Assembly: GCF_015752315.1 (NCBI RefSeq) | Contig: NZ_JADOVJ010000001.1 | Coordinates: 1,426,001 to 1,490,000 of the forward strand | Origin: Nocardioides luteus | Lineage (GTDB): Bacteria > Actinomycetota > Actinomycetes > Propionibacteriales > Nocardioidaceae | Direction: 5' to 3' | DNA length: 64,000 nucleotides | Shown here: piece after piece, positions 51,205 through 60,124 of the stretch | How positions within the stretch are numbered: position 1 is the first letter of the stretch | Layout: every line of letters starts with the position of its first letter | The notes under the pieces: model-generated | Seen by the model: only the letters and a program-made list of their open reading frames with translations | The model's database searches: none | What the model was told of the DNA's origin: nothing | Position numbers and translations under genes: made by a program

Positions 51205-52259
51205 CAGCGGAGGCCGAGAGCGGCCAGCTGGTCGGCGACGTTCTCGACCGCGTAAACGGTGCGGATCGAGGGGTTGAGCTCGGCGCCGGACAGCGTCACG
51301 AAACGGTCGTTCTTCACCGCGTCCATCTGCGCGGTGACCGGGTTGTTCTTCAGATAGTCGATCTTGGCGCGGGCGGTCTCGGCGGTCTGGCTCTTGCGGG
51401 TCAGATCGCCCACGACGATGACGTCAGGGTTGCGCTCGGCGACGGTCTCCCAGTTGATCTGCGGCCACTCGTCGGTGGTGTCGTCGAAGACGTTCTCGAT
51501 GCCGAGAGCGCGGCCGATGATGCCTGGGCCGCCGCAGCAACCGGCCAGGTAGGGCGACTCGGAGTTGGCGAACCAGTACATCGCGCTCACCTCACCCGCC
51601 GGCGCCTTGCTCTCGGCGGCCTCGAGGCGCCGGGACAGGTCGGCGACCAGCTGCTCGCCGCGCTCGGGGACGCCGAAGATCCGCGCCAGCTCGGTGATCT
51701 CCTGGTAGATCGTCTCGATCTCGAGGGGGTCGAGACGGGTGCCGTCGTCGTCGCCCTCGTTGTCCTTGATGCACTCGGCGGGGGAGAGGTAGGAGCCGAC
51801 ACCCAGCCTCTCCAGGTCCTCCGGGGTGGTCACCCCGCCCTCTCCCAGGGTGCTGATGAAGGAGGCGGTGACGAAGTCGGGCTCGGCCTCCAGCACACGC
51901 TCGTAGGAGGGCCAGTTGTCGGCGAGCCGCGGCACACGCTCGTTGTCCTCGGCGAGCGAGTCGAGCACCGGGTCGGTCCAGACCGCGGTGCCGGCCATCC
52001 GGTCGGCGAGGCCGAGCGAGAGCAGGATCTCGGTGGAGCCCTGGTTGAGCGAGACGACCCGCTCGGGTGGTGCCTCGAGCGTGATCTCGCGCCCGCAGTT
52101 GGTCATCGTGAGCGGGAAGCCGACGGTCCCGGCGGCCGCCTTCTGCGCGTCGGCGGGCTGGTCGGCTCCGCAGCCGGTCAGGGCGGCACCGAGCACCAGC
52201 ACGGTACTCGCGGCGATCGTTCGGGCCAGGGTCGGTCGGATGGTGCGGGACAGGTGCAC
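51204..52259 (-). CDS. btuF: Cobalamin-binding lipoprotein (BtuF-like)
   Basis: 351 aa from GTG 52259. Signal peptide with lipobox (LVLGAALTGCG). Class III periplasmic-binding fold: PPERVVSLNQGSTEILLSLG, AEPDFVTASFIS, then WPQINWETVAERNPDVIVVG in the second lobe. Captures B12 or another corrinoid for BtuCD. The frame runs upstream into the riboswitch, but the GTG gives the only proper signal peptide. Confidence 0.88.
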   Translation of the reverse strand: MHLSRTIRPTLARTIAASTVLVLGAALTGCGADQPADAQKAAAGTVGFPLTMTNCGREITLEAPPERVVSLNQGSTEILLSLGLADRMAGTAVWTDPVLDSLAEDNERVPRLADNWPSYERVLEAEPDFVTASFISTLGEGGVTTPEDLERLGVGSYLSPAECIKDNEGDDDGTRLDPLEIETIYQEITELARIFGVPERGEQLVADLSRRLEAAESKAPAGEVSAMYWFANSESPYLAGCCGGPGIIGRALGIENVFDDTTDEWPQINWETVAERNPDVIVVGDLTRKSQTAETARAKIDYLKNNPVTAQMDAVKNDRFVTLSGAELNPSIRTVYAVENVADQLAALGLR

Positions 52260-52324
52260 GTCGGTCCTCGAGCGGGTCGCGGGCTGGTACGCGTCGCCCG
52301 TGCTGACCGGCAGCGGTCTGCTGC

Positions 52325-52500
52325 AGGGCCAGCAGGTCTTCGGACTCGGGATCGACCGGCGCGAGACGCCTTCCCAGGCCCGAGGGCCCAGTGGCACAGT
52401 GTCCCGTCCGTCACCCACACCGCTGCGCGTCAGTCCCGGGCTCTCACCGGGTTCCCGTGCCGGGACTACGTCCCGAGCGGCTGGCCCGAAGACCGTAGCA
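52325..52500 (-). promoter_or_regulatory. Cobalamin (B12) riboswitch
   Basis: Read on the minus strand, conserved blocks occur in order: GGAACCCGGTGAGAGCCCGG, GACTGACGCGCAGCGGT (B12-box-proximal helix), CCACTGGGC, GGGAAGGCG, then GAGTCCGAAGACCTGC. These match the class I cobalamin riboswitch. It ends about 65 nt before the btuF GTG, fitting control of the btuFCD transcript by adenosylcobalamin. Boundaries approximate. Confidence 0.9.
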
Positions 52501-52510
52501 GGCGGGCCCG

Positions 52511-53209
52511 TCAGCCCTCACGGTGGGCGCGGAGCCCGTCCTCTCCGGGCGCGACCGAGTCGTGGAGCTTGATCGTGTGGTCGTACTGCTCCTCGACCAT
52601 CGGCCGGTAGGCGATCCGCGGCTCGGTCATCACGCCCTCGAGACGTACGCTCAGATCGGCCTCGATCCGCGCCATCGCCTCGGTGTCGACGGTGTCGGCG
52701 TCGGTGATCAGGTGCGGGCGCAGCGGGTCCATCCCCGTGTACCAGAACGTGCCGTGCAGGAGCGGCCACAGGACGTCCTCGATGTGGCCGCTGATCCCGC
52801 GCGGGCCCAGGGTCGCGGCCCGGTCGCCGGCGGTGACGATGGTCAGCGCGCGCTTGCCGGCCAGGCCGCCCTTGCCGTACTTGAGCGGCTTGCCGGTCTC
52901 CGGATCCGGTACGTCGAAGGCAAACCCCGACTCGAAGACCCGGTCGATCCAGCCCTTGAGGATGGCCGGCACCGAATACCACCACAGCGGGAACTGCACG
53001 ACCAGCAGATCGGCCTCCCGCAGGCGGTCCTGGTGGCGGCGTACGTCGGCCTCGCCCCGCTCCACCAGAAGTGGATTGAAACCTTCTCGATAGAGGTCGA
53101 TCTCGTCGACGGTCCAGCCGGCCGCGACGAGAGCGTTCCGGCCCGCCTCCTGCAGCCGTCCGTTGAGCGACGACGCGTGCGGATGTGCCCATACCCAGAG
53201 TGCGTGCAT
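52511..53209 (-). CDS. NAD(P)H dehydrogenase (quinone)/flavodoxin-like reductase
   Basis: 232 aa from ATG 53209. Flavodoxin_2 fold of the NQO1/MdaB family: HALWVWAHPHASSLNGRLQE, VVQFPLWWYSVPAILKGWID, RVFESGFAF, GKRALTIVTAGD, GISGHIEDVLWPLLHGTFWY. FAD/FMN-dependent two-electron quinone reduction. Lies just upstream of the riboswitch on the same strand but is probably a separate transcript. Confidence 0.9.
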   Translation of the reverse strand: MHALWVWAHPHASSLNGRLQEAGRNALVAAGWTVDEIDLYREGFNPLLVERGEADVRRHQDRLREADLLVVQFPLWWYSVPAILKGWIDRVFESGFAFDVPDPETGKPLKYGKGGLAGKRALTIVTAGDRAATLGPRGISGHIEDVLWPLLHGTFWYTGMDPLRPHLITDADTVDTEAMARIEADLSVRLEGVMTEPRIAYRPMVEEQYDHTIKLHDSVAPGEDGLRAHREG

Positions 53210-53320
53210 GGGTCTCTGAACGCGGTCTGACGCGGCAGGATTCCCGCCTGGATGTGGGTGGGCGTCGTGCCGGTCTGACGACAAAGTCCGAACCTCGCTC
53301 AAATTAGCGGCCGAAGAGTG

Positions 53321-53372
53321 TTGACGTATGTGATTGCCATCACTAGCGTAAACCAGGCTTGAAACCTTTCAA
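53321..53372 (+). promoter_or_regulatory. Promoter and LacI-type operator before the sugar ABC operon
   Basis: TTGACG (53321-53326), 17 nt, TAGCGT (53344-53349) fit -35/-10 spacing. Just downstream TTGAAACCTTTCAA (53359-53372) is an inverted repeat (6-bp arms) of the form bound by LacI-family repressors, positioned to block elongation. GAGGAG (53376-53381) is the ribosome site for ATG 53388. Confidence 0.6.
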
Positions 53373-53387
53373 TTCGAGGAGCTGCCC

Positions 53388-54914
53388 ATGCCGGACACAC
53401 CCGCCGCACTGGAGCTGCGGGACGTGGCCAAGTCGTTCGGCCCCGTACGCGCCCTCCGGTCTGGAAGCCTCCGGGTCGAGGCCGGATCCATCCACGCGCT
53501 CGTGGGGGAGAACGGAGCCGGGAAGTCGACGCTGGTCAAGATCGTCGCCGGGCTCTACCGTCGCGACGCGGGCGACTACCTGCTCGCCGGGGAGCAGGTC
53601 GACTTCCGCAACACCGCCGAGGCCAAGCAGGCCGGCGTCGCGGTCATCTACCAGGAGCCGACCCTCTTCCCCGACCTCTCGGTCACCGAGAACATCTTCA
53701 TGGGGCGCCAGCCGACCAACCGCTGGGGCAGGATCGACCGTGCCGCGATGCGCACCGAGGTCGTCGAGCTCTTCGCCCGGCTCGGCGTGCCGATCGAGCC
53801 CGACCGCCCGACCGAGGGCCTCTCGATCGCCGACCAGCAGCTGATCGAGATCGCCAAGGCGCTCTCCCTCGACGCCAAGGTCCTGATCATGGACGAGCCG
53901 ACCGCGGCCCTGTCGGGCAACGAGGTCGAGCGGCTGATGACCGTGGCGCGCACGCTGCGCGACCAGGGCTGCGCCGTCGTGTTCATCTCGCACCGCTTCG
54001 ACGAGGTGTTCGCGCTGTGCGACACCATCACGGTGATGCGCGACGGCGCCTACATCTCCACCGACCCGATCGCCGCGGTCACCGAGGACCAGATCGTCCA
54101 GCGGCTGGTCGGGCGCGAGGTCTCCGACCTCTACCCGAAGCTCGAGGCCACCGTCGGCAAGCCACTGCTCGAGGTCAGGGGCCTCACCCGCACCGGACTG
54201 TTCCAGGACATCAGCCTCACCGTCCGCGAGGGCGAGATCGTCGGTCTGGCCGGCCTCGTCGGCGCCGGACGCAGCGAGGTCGCCCAGGCGATCTTCGGCG
54301 TCGACCCCTACGAGAGCGGCGAGGTCATCCTCGACGGGCGGCCGGTGCCGCCGGGCGACCCGCGACGCGCCATCGAGATGGGGCTGGCGTTCGTGCCCGA
54401 GGACCGCCGCCAGCACGGCCTCGTGCTGGACGCGCCGATCTCGCGCAACATCACCCTGCCGACGAGCGGCCGGCTCGCTCGCACCGGGCTGATCAGCACC
54501 GGCATCGAGAACCGCTCGGCCGCCGACTGGGCCGCCCGGCTCGAGGTCAAGGCCGCGACCCTCGACACCCTCGCCGGCACCCTCTCGGGCGGCAACCAGC
54601 AGAAGGTCGTCCTGGCCAAGTGGCTCTCCACCCGGCCGAAGGTGCTGATCATCGACGAGCCCACCCGGGGCATCGACGTCGGCACCAAGTCCGAGGTCCA
54701 CCGGCTGCTGTCGACGCTCGCGCAGGAGGGCCTCGGGATCCTGATGATCTCCTCCGAGCTCCCCGAGGTGCTCGGGATGGCCGACCGCGTCATCGTCCTC
54801 AGCGAGGGCCACCAGACGGCCGAGCTGAGCCGCGCGGAGGCGACCCCCGAGGCCGTCATGCGCGCGGCGACGGCCCACCACTCCACCACTCTGAACGTCA
54901 GCGAGGCATCATGA
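53388..54914 (+). CDS. Sugar ABC transporter ATP-binding protein (RhaT/RbsA-like, double ABC)
   Basis: 508 aa with two ABC cassettes. First half: Walker A VGENGAGKST, Walker B LIMDEPTAAL. Second half: degenerate Walker A GLVGAGRSEV, signature LSGGNQQKV and LIIDEPTRGID. This is the carbohydrate uptake (CUT2) pattern. First gene of a tightly overlapping ABC operon; the binding protein suggests rhamnose or a similar sugar. Confidence 0.92.
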   Translation: MPDTPAALELRDVAKSFGPVRALRSGSLRVEAGSIHALVGENGAGKSTLVKIVAGLYRRDAGDYLLAGEQVDFRNTAEAKQAGVAVIYQEPTLFPDLSVTENIFMGRQPTNRWGRIDRAAMRTEVVELFARLGVPIEPDRPTEGLSIADQQLIEIAKALSLDAKVLIMDEPTAALSGNEVERLMTVARTLRDQGCAVVFISHRFDEVFALCDTITVMRDGAYISTDPIAAVTEDQIVQRLVGREVSDLYPKLEATVGKPLLEVRGLTRTGLFQDISLTVREGEIVGLAGLVGAGRSEVAQAIFGVDPYESGEVILDGRPVPPGDPRRAIEMGLAFVPEDRRQHGLVLDAPISRNITLPTSGRLARTGLISTGIENRSAADWAARLEVKAATLDTLAGTLSGGNQQKVVLAKWLSTRPKVLIIDEPTRGIDVGTKSEVHRLLSTLAQEGLGILMISSELPEVLGMADRVIVLSEGHQTAELSRAEATPEAVMRAATAHHSTTLNVSEAS

Positions 54915-55954
54915 CCACCACGCTCGACGCGCCCGCCCCGGCCGCGCCGCAGCCACGCCACCGAGCAGCCGGCCGGCTGACCTGGCTTCTGAAGCAGCGC
55001 GAGACCGGCATCGCTGTGGCCTTCGTCGCCCTGCTCGTGGTGACCACGGCGGTGAACCCCAACTTCCTGTTCAGCACCGACGGCTGGCGCGACCTCACCC
55101 TGACCCCGGCGATCCTGGTCTGCCTGGCGATCGGCCAGGCGATGGTGATCGTGACCCGCAACGTCGATCTCAGCGTCGGCTCGACCCTCGGGCTCACGGC
55201 GTACCTCGCCGGTCGGCTCTTCCTCGACACCGGGCTCCCGGTGATCGTCGTCGTGCTGATCGCCGTCGCCGCGGGCGCGGTGCTCGGCCTGGTCAACGGG
55301 GTGCTGGTCGCCTTCGCGAAGGTGCCGGCGCTGGTCATCACCCTCGGCACGCTCTACGTCTATCGCGGGATCATGCTCGAGTGGGCCGGCAGCGACCGGA
55401 TCAATGCCTCCGACATCCCGCCCGGGCTGCTCGACTTCGGCACCGGATCGTTCCTGTTCATCCCCAACCTGGCGTGGATCTCGTTCGCGCTGCTGGCCGT
55501 GGCCGTCTACCTGATGCGCTCCACCCGCGTCGGCCGCGAGTTCTACGCGATCGGGTCCGACCCCGACGCCGCCACGCTCTACGGGCTGCGCGACAAGCGC
55601 CGGGTCCTGCAGGCGTTCGCCACCTCGGGCGCGCTCGCCGGCCTCGCCGGGATCCTGTACGTCTCCCGCTACGGCACCATCAGCTCCGGCGTCGGCCAGG
55701 GCATCGAGCTGGAGGCCGTCGGGGCCGCGGTCGTCGGTGGCGTGGCCATCTTCGGCGGCAGCGGCACCGTCCTCGGGGCGGCTCTGGGGGCGTACCTCCT
55801 CACGACCATCAACCGGGCGCTCCCGGTCCTGGGCATCCCCGACTTCTGGCAGCAGGCCGTCGTCGGCGCGCTGATCATCGGCGCGATCGTCCTGGACCGC
55901 TACTTCGCCCGCCGTCAGCACGACAAGCTCCTCGCGGAGAGGGAAGAGTCATGA
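54911..55954 (+). CDS. Sugar ABC transporter permease (CUT2, RhaP-like)
   Basis: 347 aa, eight or more TM helices. RbsC-type motifs: IVTRNVDLSVGSTLGLTAYL, PALVITLGTLYVYRGIM, GREFYAIGSDPDAATLYGL, EAVGAAVVGGVAIFGGSGTV. Overlaps the ATPase gene by 4 nt (ATGA) and the next permease by 4 nt. The two permeases are expected to form a heterodimer. Confidence 0.92.
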   Translation: MTTTLDAPAPAAPQPRHRAAGRLTWLLKQRETGIAVAFVALLVVTTAVNPNFLFSTDGWRDLTLTPAILVCLAIGQAMVIVTRNVDLSVGSTLGLTAYLAGRLFLDTGLPVIVVVLIAVAAGAVLGLVNGVLVAFAKVPALVITLGTLYVYRGIMLEWAGSDRINASDIPPGLLDFGTGSFLFIPNLAWISFALLAVAVYLMRSTRVGREFYAIGSDPDAATLYGLRDKRRVLQAFATSGALAGLAGILYVSRYGTISSGVGQGIELEAVGAAVVGGVAIFGGSGTVLGAALGAYLLTTINRALPVLGIPDFWQQAVVGALIIGAIVLDRYFARRQHDKLLAEREES

Positions 55955-57021
55955 GTCTGCTCACCGAGAAGGCACCTGTCCGGACGTACGCGGCGCACGC
56001 CAGGCCGTGGTGGCAGCGCACCCTGATGACCCGGGACTCCGCGATCATCGCCCTGCTCGTGGTGGTGTGGACGTACGCCTCGATCGCGATCCTCAACTTC
56101 TCCGACCCGATCACGGTCTACTTCCTGGTGCTCGACATCGCGCCGATCCTGCTGATCGCGCTGCCGATGACGCTGATCATCATCACCGGCGAGATCGACC
56201 TGTCGGTGGCGAGCGTCGTCGGACTCTCCAGCGTCCTGTTCGGGGTGCTGCACCGTGAGGGCCTCCCGATCGTGGCCGCGATGGTGCTCGCGCTGCTCGC
56301 CTGCGCGGTGGCCGGGGCGCTCAACGGGGTGCTCGTCACCCGCTACGGGCTGCCGTCGCTAGCCGTCACGATCGGCACCATGGCGCTCTTCCGCGGCATC
56401 GCGGTCGGCGCGCTCGGCACCACCGCGATCACCGACTGGCCCGACGCCTGGGGCGACCTCGTACAGGCCCGGATCGGCGGCTCCCAGATCCCGCTGATGA
56501 CGATCCCGCTGGTCGTCCTGATCGTGGTCTTCGCGGTCGTGCTGCACTTCACGCCGTTCGGCCGCGGCATCTTCGCCGCCGGCCTCAGCAAGGACGCGGC
56601 CCGCTTCTCGGGCGTCAACGTCGACCGTACGAAGCTGATCCTGTTCACGCTCAGCGGGCTGGTCTCGGGGCTGGCGGGCATCTACTTCACGCTCCGCTAC
56701 GGCAGCGCGCGCGGCGACAACGCCACCGGCATGGAGCTCCAGGTCATCGCCGCCGTGCTGCTCGGCGGGGTGTCCATCTTCGGCGGCCGCGGCGCGATCC
56801 CCGGCGTCATCGCCGGCGTCGTCCTGATCGGGACGATCGGCAGCGCACTGCGCCTCGACGGGCTCAGCGCCAACCTCATCCAGATCATCACCGGCGTGCT
56901 CCTCATCGCCGCGGTCATCGCGGCCAGCGTCCTCGGCTGGACCGGTCGCATCGTCGGCACCTACCGCCGGCAACAGAGCTCGGACGAACCATCCTCGAAG
57001 AACTCAAAGAAATCGGAGTGA
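55951..57021 (+). CDS. Sugar ABC transporter permease (CUT2, RhaQ-like)
   Basis: 356 aa. Same family as its partner but distinct: LIIITGEIDLSVASVVGLSS, LPSLAVTIGTMALFRGIAVG, RGIFAAGLSKDAARFSGVNV, AVLLGGVSIFGGRGAIPG. A Lys/Ser-rich tail (SSKNSKKSE) ends the chain. The paired, different permeases are characteristic of rhamnose-type (RhaSTPQ) systems. Confidence 0.92.
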   Translation: MSLLTEKAPVRTYAAHARPWWQRTLMTRDSAIIALLVVVWTYASIAILNFSDPITVYFLVLDIAPILLIALPMTLIIITGEIDLSVASVVGLSSVLFGVLHREGLPIVAAMVLALLACAVAGALNGVLVTRYGLPSLAVTIGTMALFRGIAVGALGTTAITDWPDAWGDLVQARIGGSQIPLMTIPLVVLIVVFAVVLHFTPFGRGIFAAGLSKDAARFSGVNVDRTKLILFTLSGLVSGLAGIYFTLRYGSARGDNATGMELQVIAAVLLGGVSIFGGRGAIPGVIAGVVLIGTIGSALRLDGLSANLIQIITGVLLIAAVIAASVLGWTGRIVGTYRRQQSSDEPSSKNSKKSE

Positions 57022-57026
57022 GAGAC

Positions 57027-58058
57027 ATGACCAGCAAGTTCCGACGCGCCGGCAGTGCCGTCGCCATCGTTGCGGCCCTCGGCCTCGCCCTGTCCGCCTG
57101 CGGTGGCGGGAGCGGCAGCGGCAGCGATGGAGAGGGTGGCGGCGACACCAGCAGCATCACCTTCATCCCGAAGAACCTCGGCAACCCCTACTTCGACGCC
57201 TCCGACGCGGGCGGCAAGAAGGCCGCGGACGAGATCGGCACCACGTGGGACCAGGTCGGCCCGACCGAGTCGACCCCCGACTCCCAGGTCAGCTTCATCA
57301 ACACCGCCACCCAGCAGCGCGCCGGCGCGCTCGTCGTCTCGGCCAACGACCCGACCGCCATCGGCGACGCCCTCGAGGAGGCGCGCAACGCCGGCACCAA
57401 GGTCGTCACGATGGACTCCGACACCGAGCCGCAGTTCCGCGACGTCTTCGTCAGCCAGGCCGACGCCGCCGGCATCGCCAAGAGCCAGGTCGACCTGATC
57501 GCCGAGCAGATCGGCGACAAGGGCGAGATCGCGATCCTCTCCGCGGCGGCCAACGCGACCAACCAGAACGAGTGGATCAAGCTGATGGAGGAGGAGCTGG
57601 CCGCGAACCACCCCGACATCAAGCTCGTCGACACCGTCTACGGCAACGACGACGACCAGACCTCCTTCGACAAGACCGCCGGCCTGCTGCAGTCGCACCC
57701 GAACCTCAAGGGCATCATCAGCCCGACCACGGTCGGCATCGCCGCGGCCGCGCGCTACCTGTCCGACTCGGAGTACAAGGGCAAGGTCGCGCTGACCGGT
57801 CTCGGCACCCCGAACCAGATGCGCGAGTACATCAAGGACGGCACCGTGAAGTCCTTCGCGCTCTGGGACCCCGAGCAGCTCGGCTACCTGGCCGCGTACG
57901 CCGCCGACGCGCTCGCCTCCGGTGACATCGAGGGCAAGGAGGGTGACACCTTCGAGGCCGGTGACCTGGGCGAATACACCGTCGGTGCCGACGGCGTCAT
58001 CGTGCTCGGTGAGCCGACGGTCTTCGAGGAGTCGAACATCGACGACTTCGACTTCTGA
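57027..58058 (+). CDS. Sugar-binding lipoprotein (RhaS-like)
   Basis: 343 aa from ATG 57027 (GTG 57018 also possible). Signal peptide with lipobox ALSACG and a Gly/Ser linker. Periplasmic-binding fold type I: FIPKNLGNPYFDASDAGGKK, TATQQRAGALVVSANDPTA, AILSAAANATNQNEWIKLME, GIISPTTVGIAAAARYLSDS, LTGLGTPNQMREYIKDG. These blocks match the rhamnose-binding protein family as I know it; substrate remains an inference. Confidence 0.88.
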   Translation: MTSKFRRAGSAVAIVAALGLALSACGGGSGSGSDGEGGGDTSSITFIPKNLGNPYFDASDAGGKKAADEIGTTWDQVGPTESTPDSQVSFINTATQQRAGALVVSANDPTAIGDALEEARNAGTKVVTMDSDTEPQFRDVFVSQADAAGIAKSQVDLIAEQIGDKGEIAILSAAANATNQNEWIKLMEEELAANHPDIKLVDTVYGNDDDQTSFDKTAGLLQSHPNLKGIISPTTVGIAAAARYLSDSEYKGKVALTGLGTPNQMREYIKDGTVKSFALWDPEQLGYLAAYAADALASGDIEGKEGDTFEAGDLGEYTVGADGVIVLGEPTVFEESNIDDFDF

Positions 58059-58071
58059 GATCCAGCCCCGT

Positions 58072-58140
58072 GTAACACGCTGTTCGTAGCACTACTCGCC
58101 CTATCGGAACGACCGGATAGAACTACGAACGACGTGTTAC
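58072..58140. terminator. Bidirectional hairpin between the ABC operon and glycerate kinase
   Basis: Arms 58072-58089 (GTAACACGCTGTTCGTAG) and 58123-58140 (CTACGAACGACGTGTTAC) pair at 16 of 18 positions; a smaller CTATCGG/CCGGATAG stem lies inside. The right arm overlaps the stop codon of the convergent glycerate kinase, so it can terminate both operons. Confidence 0.7.
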
Positions 58141-59276
58141 CCGAATTCGCCGCCGAGCTGTGAGAGCAGCTCGGCGGCGTTCGTCATGCAGCGCTCGGGG
58201 TCGGGCTCGAGGTCGGTGAGCGCGCGCACGTGGGCGGCCCCCGCCTGCTCCGCCTCGATGGGCGAGAGGGTGGTGCGGCCGCAGACGACGACGGCGCGGA
58301 TGTTCGCCTCGCGGGCGGCCTGGAGCACACCCATCGGCGCCTTGCCGGACAGGGTCTGATGGTCGAAGGAGCCTTCGCCGGTGACGACCAGGTCGGCGCC
58401 GTCGAGGGCCTCGTGGAAGCCGACGAGGCCGAGCAGCAGCTCGACACCGCGCTCGACCCGCACGCCGAGCATCGCGAGCGCGGCGAACCCGACGCCGCCG
58501 GCCGCTCCGGCGCCGGGCGCCTCGACGATCTCGGCGCGATCGCGTCCGGTGGTCTCGGCGACAGCGGCTGCGTACGTCGCCAGGGCTGCCTCGAGCAGCT
58601 CCTGGTCCGCGGGGCCGGCGCCCTTCTGCGCGGAGAAGGTGGCGACCGCGCCGCGGGGACCGAGCAGCGGGTTGTCGACGTCGCAGGCGACCACGATCTC
58701 GGTCTGCTGAAGACGGGCGTCGAGGTCGGAGAGATCGATCGCGGCGAGGCTGCCGAGCGATCCACCGCCCTCCGGGACCTCGGCCCCGGATGCGTCCAGC
58801 AACCGTGCGCCGAGGGCACGCAGCATCCCCGCCCCGCCGTCGTTGCTGGCGCTCCCGCCGAGCCCGAGAACGACCGTGCGGGCACCACCGTCGATGGCGG
58901 CGAGCACCGCCTCGCCGAGACCGCGGGAGGACGAGGTCAGCGGGGCGAGCCGGCCGCCGGGCAGCCGGAGCAGCCCACAGGCGTCAGCGAGCTCCACGAC
59001 CGCCAGGTCGCCGCGTACGGCGTAGTGCGCCGCCACCGGCTCGAGCGTCGGGCCGGCGACCTCGACCGGCACCAGGTCGAAACCGGCGCCGTCCAGCGCC
59101 GCCACGGTGCCGTCGCCGCCGTCGGCGATCGGCACGATGCGTACCTCTGTCTCGGGGTTCGCCGCGAGGATCCCGGCGGCCACCGCCTCGTCGACCTCGC
59201 GCGCGGTCAGGGAGCCCTTGAACTTGTCGCAGGCGACCACGACGACCCGACCGTCATGCTGATGGGCGGCCATCAC
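58137..59276 (-). CDS. Glycerate kinase (GlxK family)
   Basis: 379 aa from GTG 59276 (ATG 59273 is the next codon). Type I glycerate 2-kinase fold: [104 protein letters not shown]. Phosphorylates D-glycerate to 2-phosphoglycerate for glycolysis. Last gene of the DUF993 operon, overlapping the isomerase-like gene by 4 nt; it indicates that the pathway ends in glycerate. Confidence 0.92.
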   Translation of the reverse strand: MMAAHQHDGRVVVVACDKFKGSLTAREVDEAVAAGILAANPETEVRIVPIADGGDGTVAALDGAGFDLVPVEVAGPTLEPVAAHYAVRGDLAVVELADACGLLRLPGGRLAPLTSSSRGLGEAVLAAIDGGARTVVLGLGGSASNDGGAGMLRALGARLLDASGAEVPEGGGSLGSLAAIDLSDLDARLQQTEIVVACDVDNPLLGPRGAVATFSAQKGAGPADQELLEAALATYAAAVAETTGRDRAEIVEAPGAGAAGGVGFAALAMLGVRVERGVELLLGLVGFHEALDGADLVVTGEGSFDHQTLSGKAPMGVLQAAREANIRAVVVCGRTTLSPIEAEQAGAAHVRALTDLEPDPERCMTNAAELLSQLGGEFG

Positions 59277-60124
59277 AGGTGGGGGAGGACGAGGTCGCGG
59301 TAGCGCTGCGCCATCGTGGCGAGCACCTCGTCGGGGTCGGCGGCCCAGACGGCCTCGTTGAAGATCTCGACCTCGACGTCGCCTGCATAGCCGGTCTCGG
59401 CCACCATCCGCGTGATGGACGCGAAGTCGATGACCCCGTCGCCCATCATCCCGCGGGCGAGCAGCGCGTCGGCGGGGATCGGCAGGTTGAAGTCGCAGAC
59501 CTGGTACGCCGCGATCCGCCCCTCCCGGCCCGCGCGCGCCACCTGGGCGGCGAGGTCGGGGTCCCAGAAGACGTGGAAGGTGTCGACGACGACCGCGACC
59601 GCGTCGACCGGGTGCGGCGCCGCCAGGTCGAGGGCCTGGCCGAGGGTGGAGATGACCGCCCGGTCGGCCACGTACATCGGGTGGAGCGGCTCCAGGACGA
59701 GCCTCACGCCGTGGTCGCGGGCGTACGGCGCCAGCTCGGCCAACCGCTCGGCGACCCGCTCCCGGGCCCCGGTCAGATCCACGTCGCCGTCGGGCAGGCC
59801 GCCGACGACCATGACCAGGGCATCGGTGCCCAGGGTCGCGGCCTCGTCGACCGCCCGCTTGTTGTCCGCGAGGGCCTCCGCGACCCCGACTGGATCGGAG
59901 GCGGTCAGGAAGCCGCCGCGGCAGAGCGAGGAGACGCGGAGCCCGGCGTCGCGCACGAGCTTGGCGGCCTTCTCCACACCCGTCTCCTCGACGCGGTCGC
60001 GCCAGAGTCCGAGGGCCGGGATGCCGGCGCGCGCGGCTCCGTCGACGGCCTCGGCGAGGGTCCAGGAGTTGGTGGTCTTGGTGTTGAGGGAGAGCCGCTC
60101 GAGCCCGGTGGCGTGGTCGGTCAC
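59273..60124 (-). CDS. Sugar phosphate isomerase/epimerase-like TIM barrel
   Basis: 283 aa from GTG 60124, overlapping the DUF993 stop (GTGA). AP endonuclease 2-type xylose-isomerase-like barrel: LSLNTKTTNSWTLAEAVDGA, SSLCRGGFLTA, RLVLEPLHPMYVADRAV, VVVDTFHVFWDPD, YQVCDFNLPIP, GYAGDVEVEIFNEAVWA. Glu, Asp, His and Glu in these motifs are the expected divalent-metal ligands. Likely isomerises or epimerises a keto-sugar made by the Gfo/Idh enzyme. Confidence 0.88.
   Translation of the reverse strand: MTDHATGLERLSLNTKTTNSWTLAEAVDGAARAGIPALGLWRDRVEETGVEKAAKLVRDAGLRVSSLCRGGFLTASDPVGVAEALADNKRAVDEAATLGTDALVMVVGGLPDGDVDLTGARERVAERLAELAPYARDHGVRLVLEPLHPMYVADRAVISTLGQALDLAAPHPVDAVAVVVDTFHVFWDPDLAAQVARAGREGRIAAYQVCDFNLPIPADALLARGMMGDGVIDFASITRMVAETGYAGDVEVEIFNEAVWAADPDEVLATMAQRYRDLVLPHL

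Noticed and set aside
52260..52418. Longer btuF with an N-terminal extension
   Set aside because: That stretch is the 3' part of the cobalamin riboswitch and its leader; the signal peptide begins only at GTG 52259.
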